A DNA stretch of 64,000 nucleotides, from assembly GCF_026314945.1 (NCBI RefSeq), contig NZ_CP111121.1, forward strand, positions 3,906,001 to 3,970,000, written 5' to 3'. Positions within the stretch are counted from its first letter, which is position 1. Each line of letters starts with the position of its first letter. This document shows, piece by piece, positions 44,051 to 52,461 of this stretch. The stretch is from Chryseobacterium fluminis. Lineage in GTDB: Bacteria; Bacteroidota; Bacteroidia; Flavobacteriales; Weeksellaceae. A program made the position numbers and the translations under genes. Under the pieces are notes generated by a model. It was not told the origin of the DNA, did not search any database, and was given only the letters and a program-made list of their open reading frames with translations.

Positions 44051-46792
44051 TTACTCGTTTTTCTCAAGCGGCAAGGTGAACCAGAATTCGCTGCCATTTC
44101 CCAGCTCACTCTCCACTCCGATCTTTCCCCCGTGATTTTTTATAATATCCGCACTGATGTAAAGGCCTAAACCAAGACCTGTAAACTTCTGACCATGATA
44201 ATTGGTTCTGTAATAACGTTCAAACAGGTGAATAAGATTTTCCTTTGGAATCCCCGGTCCGTTGTCTTTTACACTGATCTTTATTTCTTCTTCACTTATT
44301 TTTTCAGCCTTTACGAAAATCTTTTCCGACTGGGGAGCATACTTAATCGCATTGGTGATAAAGTTGATCATCACCTGCCCAATCTGCTGGTTGTCAGCAT
44401 TCACCATCTGGGCCGTATCACCCTGGAATATAATTTCCTGTTTTGTACTGTCTCCTAGGTTAGAACAGCAATTGTCAAACAGTTCTGAGAGGACAAAAGG
44501 TTTTTTATCCAGTCTCAGGTGTCCCTGCTCAATTCTGCTGGTATCTAAAAGATCAGAGATTAAATGCGAAAGTTTATCTAAGCTTTTAACGGACTGATCC
44601 AGAAGTCTTGCTCTGGTTTCACCGGAAAGTTTTTCGTGAGAACGCTGCAGAAGCTGCAGGGTAGCCTTTAAGGCCGTGACCGGCGTTTTAAGTTCGTGGC
44701 TGGCAATACTGATGAAGTCATCTTTTCCCTGTGTAATCATTCTGCGGGCCGTTACATCCATAAAAGTTCCGATACCTCCGGAAATTTTTCCCTCTTTGTC
44801 AAAGATCGGTGCAGCATTAATGGAAATGTAGAATTTATCTCTGTCCGGAGGCTGTACTCCGATTTCGTGGTCGAACACCGGTTTTCCTGTGGCAAACATA
44901 ATAGACATGGGATGTTCTTCAGAAGGGAGGAGAGAGCCGTCCAGCCTTAAGTTCTGCCATTGCGGGTCATCGTAGGTTCTGTCTTTGATGGTACTTTCAC
45001 TTATTCCTAATATTTGCTGTGCCATGGGATTAGCATAAATAAGTTGCCCGCTAGCGTCTGTTACACCCACTCCTTCAGCCATTGTTTCCAGAATACTGTG
45101 TAAACGCTGTTCACTGCTCCTGAGTGTTTCTTCAAGCGCAATCTTCTCCAGGATCGTCTGCTCTTTCTGCCGAATGGCCAAAACCTGCGGCGTGACCTCC
45201 ATGGCCATATCGATTACTCCCGTCACTTTACCGTTTTCCATGTATGGGGTATAGGTAAAATTAAAAAAGCCTTTATCTTCTTTCCCGCCACGGTTTAGTT
45301 TCACAGAATTGGAATAATCCGAATGAGGCAATCCTTTCCGGTAGGTCTCGATCAGCATATTGGCTGCATGCTGCCCTTTGAGCTCCGGAAGTTCTTCAAA
45401 TAATGGCTTCCCTATGATTGAAATATCTTTACCGATCAGTTCCAACATAGAGATATTAATCATCGTAATGATAAAATCATCTCCTTTGACCAGCATCATG
45501 GCTACCGGCGCCTGTGCAATAAGATTACTGAAGCTTGTCTCACTGTCAGAAAGCTGGTCATTAAGTTTTAGAATAGTGTTATTTAACTGGATGAGTTCTC
45601 TGTTTCTGTCTTCCAGAAGTTTATTAGAGCTGTCCAAATTGGAAATATCCTTCTGAAACCCTTGATTATCTACCCTGAGGTCAGCATTTTGGTTTTGCAG
45701 CAGATCGTTTAATATCGTAATCTGCTGATTGGCTGCATCCAGGTGATCATTGGTGGCAGCGTATTCCTCATTCAGTGTACCCAGTTCTTCATTAGTGCTC
45801 TGTATCTCTTCATTTAAAGCCGTAAGCTCTTCAGTGTACTCCTGTAACTTGAGTTCGCGTGCCTCCAATTCCTTTCTTGCCGTTACTCTCTCCGTAACAT
45901 CTACAATTGTTGCCATTACTGCATCTACATGACGGTTAACATCCAGAAGAGGCTGTAAACTGATGTCGAGATATTTCATTTCTATATTACCATCTGCATA
46001 AGCATTAAAAACAATTTCCCTGATGGAGATCGCTGTGCTTGAAGAATAAACAAGATCAAGCTGATCAGACAGAACCTGGCCTTTGAGCATCGGGAAGATT
46101 TCCAGTAACGGTCTGCCTAATACTGTTTTTTGCGTATATCCCCAGATGGTCTGCATTTCGGGATTGGCTGTTTCAATGAGCATATCACGACCTCTTAATA
46201 AAGCCAGTCCGACGGGAGTGGTCCTCACCAATTCCTGCATTCTGTTTTCGGTAAACTCCAGCTTCTGGAATACTTTTGACAAACGGTTATGGGTATCGTT
46301 GAGTTTCTCGTTAGTCGCCTTATATTCTTCATTGGCAGCAGCTAACTCCTCATTGATTTTTTGTTCGCGTTCTTCCTTTTCCTTCACCAAGTCCCATGCT
46401 CTGACCTTTTCGGTCACATCCACGGTGGTATGGAGGATACAGTAAACCTTTCCTTCATCGTTCAGGATAGGTCTATAGATAAAATCAAAATAGGAGGTGA
46501 CCATTTCGCCATTAATTTCAAGGGTGGCAGGCGTATTCTTTGCTTCATACGTTTCGCCTGTTTGCCATGCCTGTTTTAACAGCTGGGTGAAAGGCTGACC
46601 TTTTATTTCGGGTAAAGCCTCTTCAATCGGTTTTCCCAGAACAGACCGGTCTTTTCCCCAAATGGTAAGCATAGCATCATTAGCAAGCTGTATCGTAATG
46701 TCTGATCCTGTATAGATCGCTGTTGCATCACTGGATTGTTTAAGAATTTCAAGAAGTGCTTCCGTACCCAAGGCAGAGAAAAATCCAATCAT
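44051..46792 (-). CDS. Large multi-PAS sensor histidine kinase
   Basis: The 913-residue protein has at least four PAS domains: near 15-125 (WGKDRSVLGKP), 185-300 (IWGYTQKTVLGRP), 425-545 (LIGKDISIIGKP) and 560-680 (SILETMAEGVGVTDASGQLI). A long coiled coil at about 305-420 (YTEELTALNEEIQSTNEELG) separates the second and third. The kinase core has FISIASHELKTPVTALKATL, NFITNAIKYAPQS, DNGPGIPKEN and GLGLGLYISADIIK. It lacks membrane helices. A -7 box TACATTTG on the minus strand lies at 46865-46872. It is homologous to the facing kinase, so the pair probably arose by duplication and inversion. Confidence 0.9.
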   Translation of the reverse strand: MIGFFSALGTEALLEILKQSSDATAIYTGSDITIQLANDAMLTIWGKDRSVLGKPIEEALPEIKGQPFTQLLKQAWQTGETYEAKNTPATLEINGEMVTSYFDFIYRPILNDEGKVYCILHTTVDVTEKVRAWDLVKEKEEREQKINEELAAANEEYKATNEKLNDTHNRLSKVFQKLEFTENRMQELVRTTPVGLALLRGRDMLIETANPEMQTIWGYTQKTVLGRPLLEIFPMLKGQVLSDQLDLVYSSSTAISIREIVFNAYADGNIEMKYLDISLQPLLDVNRHVDAVMATIVDVTERVTARKELEARELKLQEYTEELTALNEEIQSTNEELGTLNEEYAATNDHLDAANQQITILNDLLQNQNADLRVDNQGFQKDISNLDSSNKLLEDRNRELIQLNNTILKLNDQLSDSETSFSNLIAQAPVAMMLVKGDDFIITMINISMLELIGKDISIIGKPLFEELPELKGQHAANMLIETYRKGLPHSDYSNSVKLNRGGKEDKGFFNFTYTPYMENGKVTGVIDMAMEVTPQVLAIRQKEQTILEKIALEETLRSSEQRLHSILETMAEGVGVTDASGQLIYANPMAQQILGISESTIKDRTYDDPQWQNLRLDGSLLPSEEHPMSIMFATGKPVFDHEIGVQPPDRDKFYISINAAPIFDKEGKISGGIGTFMDVTARRMITQGKDDFISIASHELKTPVTALKATLQLLQRSHEKLSGETRARLLDQSVKSLDKLSHLISDLLDTSRIEQGHLRLDKKPFVLSELFDNCCSNLGDSTKQEIIFQGDTAQMVNADNQQIGQVMINFITNAIKYAPQSEKIFVKAEKISEEEIKISVKDNGPGIPKENLIHLFERYYRTNYHGQKFTGLGLGLYISADIIKNHGGKIGVESELGNGSEFWFTLPLEKNE

Positions 46793-46864
46793 AGATTTAA
46801 AAGAGATAAATTTTATAAAGCTTACCCGCTAAATCTCAATCGGTTCAACATGGATAAGAAGGTA

Positions 46865-46872
46865 CAAATGTA
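46865..46872 (-). promoter_or_regulatory. -7 box of the 913-residue kinase gene
   Basis: Plus-strand caaatgta is TACATTTG on the minus strand, matching TAnnTTTG, 73 bp before the start codon. No matching -33 TTTG was identified. Confidence 0.4.
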
Positions 46873-47032
46873 GACATTTAAAGTAGATATTAATTAAAGA
46901 GTTTTTATAAAAATAAATTTTAAACCTAAAAGTTATTTTCAATTATTTGTAAATAAATCAATCCAATCATCTTTCTCTACTGTAAATGCAAATCCATACT
47001 ATACATTATTTTTTTGTGAGGCTTATTACTGG

Positions 47033-48889
47033 TTATCGGATGCCGGAAGCTGTCAATTCATTTATTCTTTTCTCCAGCATATCCAGTTTTGAATGTAGAT
47101 CCATGATTTTTAACTCCTGCTCACTAATAATTTTTTCCAGTTTTTCATTTTTTTTGTCTGATTCAGATAATTCCTGAATGCTTCTGATAATCGGGGCAAA
47201 AAGATCATTATACCGTACCGAAAGAAAATCATTATCCGATCGCCCATTATTGATAATGGCTGCGTTTTTGTAATTATTCTTACCCAGTGTATTTTCAAGG
47301 TCCTGAGCAATCAGTCCCCATTCCATCCGCTTTTCGGGATCATTTTTTTTAATATATTCTACAGGTTCAAGTTGGTTGATAAAGTCTAACCCCAATGGTA
47401 TCGGAGCTATTTTTTCTTTATATCTTCTGTCTGAGGCCACCGACATCGCTACCTGACCTTCAATCACCGTGACATTTTCATTACCGATTCTTACTTTATT
47501 GGAAATATTGACCTTGGCTCCGTTCCCGATCGCAGTGGCATTGCTGATATTGGCAGCTGTAACATCGGCACTATTACCCAGCGCGGTATTATTGTTGCCA
47601 TTTATATTATTGTAAAGGGCCAGATTACCTACGGCCACATTCCAGCTGCCTAAAGTATTGATGCGGGAAGCGTCATGGCCTATTGCCACGTTCCCTGATC
47701 CTGACGAGTTGTCTCTTCCCGCGTCTGTACCTACAGCTACATTATCATTACCATCCATATTGGCATACATAGAGGCAAACCCCAGGGCTACATTACCATT
47801 TCCTGTGGTATTGTTATACATGGCTTCTTTACCCATCCCTGTATTACTGCTTCCTGTAATGGTAGATCTCATGGAATTGATTCCATAAGACGAGTTGTTG
47901 GTACCGGTCGTATTGGAGTAGAGCGCAAAAGCGCCGGATGCTGTATTGTCATTTCCGGTAGTATTGCTTCGCAGCGACTGGATGCCTACCGCACTGTTAT
48001 TCTCTCCGGAGGTATTATTCTGCATAGATTCCTTGCCAACGGCCGTATTGGAGCTCCCATTACCGCTGGCACTTAAAGTCCCTCGCCCGATGGCCGTATT
48101 GGCGCTGCCGGATACATTTCCGGTTAAAGCCTGGTATCCTATAGCCGTATTGGAATCTGTTGTGTTGTTTCTCAGAGCCTGATAACCTACAGATACATTT
48201 CCGCCGGTAACAGCATTGGAATAGGAGGCTTCAAACCCGACTGCCGTATTTCCGGAAGCAGTTGTATTTTGATTCATTGCATTTTTTCCAACAGCAACAT
48301 TTTCACTTCCTGAAGTATTATTGGATAATGTGCTTGAACCGAAAGCAGCGTTATTATTTCCCGTAGTGTTGGCATATAAGGCATTGTCGCCGATTCCTGC
48401 ATTATTGTTTCCGGCGTCACTGTTCCCCGACCTGTATCCGAAGAAAGTCTGTATCGTACTTATTCTTCCGGACCGTTCGTTATTGATTCTGAAGTTCAGT
48501 GGGGTATTGTCGATAGTCCCTAAAAAGTTCGTACCGTCTACTGTGGAACTGTTGCCATTGATGAGCCAGACCGATCCGGAATTATTCAAGGGAACCCAGG
48601 TTAACTGAGGGAAGTTCCAGTAATAATATCCCGGAGAATTTGCTCCGAAAGGTGATCCCGCGGGTGTAGGTAAGCTTAAATACACCAGCATGCTGTTTTG
48701 ATCCGCCGTTGGATTAGTCACCGGAAACGAGTTAATCCGGGGAATGAGCAGTCCGTCTGTATTGGCTGGCGTATTGCTGTTAACGACAGAGATGTCTAAC
48801 GTTGCCCTTGGAATTACGTTATTAATGCCTACCTGCGCATTGCCAGAGATAGCTAACATAAGAAGTGCTGGTACTAAATATTTTTTCAT
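47033..48889 (-). CDS. YadA-head-type repeat protein with S74 chaperone domain
   Basis: The 618-residue protein has a signal peptide (MKKYLVPALLMLAISGNAQ). A Bacteroidetes N-terminal region follows (VGINNVIPRATLDI). About 300 residues of head-type repeats come next (NTTGNNNAAFGSSTL, NNTSGSENVAVGKNAM and similar, roughly every 22 residues). The C-terminus is a peptidase S74 intramolecular chaperone: SDRRYKEKIAPI (Ser-Asp cleavage site region), EWGLIAQDLE, and a terminal trimeric coiled coil (KLEKIISEQELKIMDLHSKL). It should form a surface trimer, trimmed by self-cleavage. Similar genes are frequent in Chryseobacterium, with no phage genes nearby here. Confidence 0.88.
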   Translation of the reverse strand: MKKYLVPALLMLAISGNAQVGINNVIPRATLDISVVNSNTPANTDGLLIPRINSFPVTNPTADQNSMLVYLSLPTPAGSPFGANSPGYYYWNFPQLTWVPLNNSGSVWLINGNSSTVDGTNFLGTIDNTPLNFRINNERSGRISTIQTFFGYRSGNSDAGNNNAGIGDNALYANTTGNNNAAFGSSTLSNNTSGSENVAVGKNAMNQNTTASGNTAVGFEASYSNAVTGGNVSVGYQALRNNTTDSNTAIGYQALTGNVSGSANTAIGRGTLSASGNGSSNTAVGKESMQNNTSGENNSAVGIQSLRSNTTGNDNTASGAFALYSNTTGTNNSSYGINSMRSTITGSSNTGMGKEAMYNNTTGNGNVALGFASMYANMDGNDNVAVGTDAGRDNSSGSGNVAIGHDASRINTLGSWNVAVGNLALYNNINGNNNTALGNSADVTAANISNATAIGNGAKVNISNKVRIGNENVTVIEGQVAMSVASDRRYKEKIAPIPLGLDFINQLEPVEYIKKNDPEKRMEWGLIAQDLENTLGKNNYKNAAIINNGRSDNDFLSVRYNDLFAPIIRSIQELSESDKKNEKLEKIISEQELKIMDLHSKLDMLEKRINELTASGIR

Positions 48890-49004
48890 ATTTAATTATT
48901 ATGATGTTATATGGTAAAAATAATTAAAATTTTTAAAGAAATATCAAAATAAACTAAATAATATTATTTAGTTTTAGTAATTATGAGATTGAATTTCTAT
49001 ACAC

Positions 49005-49589
49005 ATGATACAAAATAAAAATAATCGTCAATGGTTCCTTAAAAAGATTAACAGAGTACGAATAATCACGGGGGTTATCCTGGGAATATTCATTACGCTC
49101 ATTTCGGCGTGTATTGTGATCTATAGTATTTTTGATGAAGAACTGCACGTCTACAGTTTTGCGAAAATACTTTTTATCATTGTACTGATGCTTTTAATTA
49201 TGGTGCTGGTTCTCAATCTTTTTTTCTTTAAAAGTTACACAGAAGTATTAAGGATAATGAATGACGATGATCTGCAGACCTTAATCCAAATAAGTGAATC
49301 CCGCTTCTGGCTGGAAAAATATCTTCCTTCATTTATCATTTACTCCGGAAAAATCAGGATCTTTACCTGGCTCAGACAACCCGACTTTTACTTTTCAGAA
49401 TTAAAAGAAATTCAGATAAAGACCAATATCTTCACCAGAGGAAGGCAAAATAAACTGGTTATATTTAAAAAAACTAAAGGAAGGTCTTTTTTTTTCTCAA
49501 TCGACAGTAATCCTGTGCAGAGAAAACATCTCCTGGAAAAAGCTGTTGTTTATCATCCTGAGATCATTATAAAAGGCGATTTATACTAG
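49005..49589 (+). CDS. Two-helix membrane protein, unknown
   Basis: The 194-residue protein has two membrane helices (about 18-40 and 50-70: ITGVILGIFITLISACIVIY and ILFIIVLMLLIMVLVLNLFF). A cytoplasmic region follows with beta-type strands (DFYFSELKEIQIKTNIF, KLVIFKKTKGRSFFFSI) that suggest a PH-like fold. The architecture, though not the clear sequence, matches the next plus-strand gene (49784). No function can be assigned. Confidence 0.6.
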   Translation: MIQNKNNRQWFLKKINRVRIITGVILGIFITLISACIVIYSIFDEELHVYSFAKILFIIVLMLLIMVLVLNLFFFKSYTEVLRIMNDDDLQTLIQISESRFWLEKYLPSFIIYSGKIRIFTWLRQPDFYFSELKEIQIKTNIFTRGRQNKLVIFKKTKGRSFFFSIDSNPVQRKHLLEKAVVYHPEIIIKGDLY

Positions 49590-49783
49590 AAACTGATCAT
49601 GACATAGTTAAGCCGCCGCATACCATTGAGTTGTCAGGCATGCTTTTAGATAGATAGCAACGAACAATTATCTTAATCCTTTGAAAATTGCCATAATCTG
49701 TAATGTGAGATAATGAATGATTAATTACATAGGGTTTGAAAATCACGTGAATGGTAAGCTGATGCAGATATTAATCTACTCAT

Positions 49784-50359
49784 ATGATAAAAAGAATTTT
49801 ACTGTTGGCAGCAATCTATGCTGCTGCGACTATACTTCTTACGGTTACCATTTCTGAAAAGAAGTCATTCGTTACCATTCTGGTCTTACTGAATATGGTT
49901 TTTGCTGTTTTCTTTGCTCTAGGGGTGTACCAGTACTTCAGACGCTCAGCTCAGGATAACAGGCCATCGGCGGGTGCTTCTGATCGAAGTAACACTGTAA
50001 ATTTTGACAGTACATCTGTTTTCAGGATTTCGCGGAAACCATTTCTTCTGGGCATAGAAAAAAGTTTCGTCAGCCAAGAAGATTTTTATTTTGACCGGGA
50101 CTTTTTTTACGCAGTGGATGACGGAACATCGGCATTAAAATATCCGCTGTCAGATATCGCTGAACTCTGCAGTACCTCGACTCAGCTGAACAACAGCCGG
50201 GTCTGGAAGATCAAAGTATACAGGGGTCCAGAGCTCATAGAATATAAGTTTACACACAATTTTAGCATTTGGAATAAAAACTTCCGTAATTTTTATCAGA
50301 GAGTAAAAGAAATCAGACCAGAGGCCGTAACATCAGAATGGAGCCTGTGGCGCATGTAA
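49784..50359 (+). CDS. Two-helix membrane protein, unknown
   Basis: The 191-residue product starts with two membrane helices (ILLLAAIYAAATILLTVTI and FVTILVLLNMVFAVFFALGV). A charged linker leads to a beta-rich domain (DFYFDRDFFYAVDDG, WKIKVYRGPELIEYKFTHNF). That layout resembles the protein encoded just upstream at 49005-49589. The two may be distant paralogues. Function unknown. Confidence 0.6.
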   Translation: MIKRILLLAAIYAAATILLTVTISEKKSFVTILVLLNMVFAVFFALGVYQYFRRSAQDNRPSAGASDRSNTVNFDSTSVFRISRKPFLLGIEKSFVSQEDFYFDRDFFYAVDDGTSALKYPLSDIAELCSTSTQLNNSRVWKIKVYRGPELIEYKFTHNFSIWNKNFRNFYQRVKEIRPEAVTSEWSLWRM

Positions 50360-50380
50360 CAGTGGAAGGTTTGTATGAAT

Positions 50381-50953
50381 TTATATCTTTCTGACATCAC
50401 CTGGCTTTATATATCCGGAAGTTTCTTTGCCGTTTGCACTTTTAAAGTAAATATAAATCCAGTTTCCCTTTGTTATACGGTCAAGATTTAAAGTGACTGT
50501 GTCCCCTTTTATTAAATATGCGCTCTGTTTATATTTCTCAGCCGGTTCCGAATAGAGAAATGATTTTTCGGATGTTACCTTATAGTCTCCTGCTGTCGCA
50601 TCCGAAATTTTGGTATACATTCCATTGAAATCTTCGGTTAAATGATCCGGGGCGCATTTTTCGAACTTTGCATGTAGAGCATTATTGATGAGTTTTAGTC
50701 TTACCGTACAGTCAGGGTCGTTTTCATCACTTTTTAAGACAGACTGCCGGTCTGCCAGAATTCCTGTCCCGTAATATGAGCCGGTCTGTGCAGTAGTGGT
50801 GTTCCACCAAGCAAATATTTCAGCAGTAATATGATTTTGCTTTTTAATTAATGAAATGTAACTGTAAGATCCATTTTTATTTTTCAATTCGTAAGTTCCG
50901 TCTTGCGCCTGGACAGAAAATCCTGTTGTAAGAATCGTGATTCGAATAAACAT
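50381..50953 (-). CDS. Exported protein with C-terminal SH3-like segment
   Basis: I prefer the ATG at 50953, which gives a normal signal peptide (MFIRITILTTGFSVQAQ); the ATG at 51001 adds 16 residues. The 190-residue product has a beta-rich first half (DGTYELKNKNGSYSYISLIK, with WWNTTTAQTGSYYGTG). The C-terminus resembles a bacterial SH3 domain (FLYSEPAEKYKQSAYLIKGD then TSGYIKPGDVRKI). It is probably periplasmic. Family not certain. Confidence 0.65.
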   Translation of the reverse strand: MFIRITILTTGFSVQAQDGTYELKNKNGSYSYISLIKKQNHITAEIFAWWNTTTAQTGSYYGTGILADRQSVLKSDENDPDCTVRLKLINNALHAKFEKCAPDHLTEDFNGMYTKISDATAGDYKVTSEKSFLYSEPAEKYKQSAYLIKGDTVTLNLDRITKGNWIYIYFKSANGKETSGYIKPGDVRKI

Positions 50954-51084
50954 CTTTAACACATTTACTCTCAGGTTGCTACCTAATTGACTATATTTCA
51001 TGTTAAAAGTTTTAATTGCCGTTCAGAAATATATGGTGACTCTAAATTAGTGAATAAATTTTCAGGATATACCGTAATGATATT

Positions 51085-51894
51085 TTATTCATAAATGACC
51101 AATCTGTCAAGTTCAATAGAATTGTTTTGATCTCTGATTCTTTTTTTAATATTTTGAGAAATATTTCTTGTATCCATTTTAATTTCATTTCCTTTTGGAT
51201 CAACAATTTTTATCCTGGCACCGGTTGATTTTATGGGAGCGGATGGATCTGTATAATAGTCTAGTTGAAGTTTTTTTAAATTATCCCAGGTTATTTCTCT
51301 GCCTTTTTTCAGGATGAAGAGACTGGTATTGCTCGAATTTCTGGTGCTGATCAGATTAAAATCATATTCTGCTTTTTCATCAGAAATTTTCACGATCAAG
51401 CCTGGAAGCCCGTGAAAAATATAAGGTCCTTCCTGAATAGGAATATGGGATGTGAACCAGGCGGTCCAGTTTCTTCCACCGTAACGCACTGTTGCCTTCT
51501 GAGTATCGTATTCGCCTATTTTTTGTTTTTCGGAAACAATATTCCATTCCAGCGGTTCAGAAATTGTGATAAAATAATCTTCTTTAATAAAAGGTGTCGT
51601 GATACTTTTTATAATATGATTACGGATAAGATTTTTCTGAATATAAATCTGGTCAGAGTAAATCACACTCTGTCCGGTTCCGAATCCTGTTCTCTGTTTC
51701 AGGGAGTCAGATCTCCTTTCCTGTTCAGATCTGAATACAGATTCTTTCCCTAAAACATCTAAAATAAATATTTTGTTAGTTAGGCCGTTTTCTGTAAAAT
51801 CCGGTTTATACCTAAGTTCATAGACAAAAGATAAATTTTGAGACATCAGTATATTTGATAACATCAACAGGAGGGTTAGAATAATTTTTTTCAT
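51085..51894 (-). CDS. GLPGLI family exported protein
   Basis: The 269-residue protein has a signal peptide (IILTLLLMLSNILMSQ). The family block is WTAWFTSHIPIQEGPYIFHG then LPGLIVKISDEKAEYDFNL, at about 147-185. It is the second GLPGLI protein in this window. A small leader-peptide-like gene (51941-52147) lies 46 bp upstream on the same strand, so the two may be co-transcribed. The role of the family is unknown. Confidence 0.9.
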   Translation of the reverse strand: MKKIILTLLLMLSNILMSQNLSFVYELRYKPDFTENGLTNKIFILDVLGKESVFRSEQERRSDSLKQRTGFGTGQSVIYSDQIYIQKNLIRNHIIKSITTPFIKEDYFITISEPLEWNIVSEKQKIGEYDTQKATVRYGGRNWTAWFTSHIPIQEGPYIFHGLPGLIVKISDEKAEYDFNLISTRNSSNTSLFILKKGREITWDNLKKLQLDYYTDPSAPIKSTGARIKIVDPKGNEIKMDTRNISQNIKKRIRDQNNSIELDRLVIYE

Positions 51895-51940
51895 GTTAAA
51901 TATATTAGTATAAAGGAGATGAAAACACCTCCTTTATGGT

Positions 51941-52147
51941 TTACATACATTTCATACAGGTAGAAGTAATGATGCCCTGACCGTTGGTGAGTGCAAAAAA
52001 TCCACAGGACAAACCGAACCTCTCACACACCCCATCACCAATTCCGCATGAATCTCCACAATTCCCGGTTTCAAAACTTGGATTTGCCGGTCCGGACCCT
52101 TTTACATTTTTAAGTTCATTCCGGCTCAATTTTTTTAAACTTTTCAT
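51941..52147 (-). CDS. Bacteriocin-like Cys-rich small peptide with double-Gly-type leader
   Basis: The ATG at 52147 gives a 68-residue peptide. Its leader MKSLKKLSRNELKNVKGSG matches the flavobacterial bacteriocin-type leader (KKLSR-L-x-V-KGG), but with Gly-Ser-Gly instead of Gly-Gly. The core is Gly-rich with six Cys (GNCGDSCGIGDGVC, GLSCGF, STCMKCM). A C39-peptidase exporter gene lies upstream at 52462-54672 and could process it. An in-frame start 13 codons earlier is unlikely because it precedes the leader motif. Confidence 0.75.
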   Translation of the reverse strand: MKSLKKLSRNELKNVKGSGPANPSFETGNCGDSCGIGDGVCERFGLSCGFFALTNGQGIITSTCMKCM

Positions 52148-52395
52148 AGTTACACATTTTTGATTAATAATTATTTGGGATTGCAATCTGATACAATAGT
52201 ACAGGATTTAAATCATTAATAATTAAGGGAATCCGTAAGTGGTGCTCATTTGTTTTCACAATCATCGGATGCTCTTGATGAGATAGATCAATAGAATATA
52301 CATCTGAATAATTCAGAAGAAAGGACATGGATATTATTACAGTACTTTTGATGATTACTGTAATATTTTTTTGTTTTTATCCATTTATGCAAACG

Positions 52396-52424
52396 AAAAC
52401 TCCCTGAAAAATCAAGGGAGTTTT
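52396..52424. terminator. Terminator of the lanthipeptide operon
   Basis: aaaactccct (52396-52405) and agggagtttt (52415-52424) are perfect 10-bp arms with a 9-nt loop, and the arms end in A/T runs. It lies 38 bp beyond the stop of the exporter gene on the minus strand. Confidence 0.8.
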
Positions 52425-52461
52425 ACTGTGAAAATGATATATCTAAAAAACTGTAACCTAA

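Noticed and set aside
42012..46788. Many antisense open frames in the two kinase genes
   Set aside because: They lie wholly opposite strongly supported kinase domains and show no family resemblance.
47033..48889. Tail-fibre domain as evidence for a prophage
   Set aside because: No capsid, terminase, portal or tail genes lie nearby; YadA-head/S74 proteins are common chromosomal surface proteins in flavobacteria.
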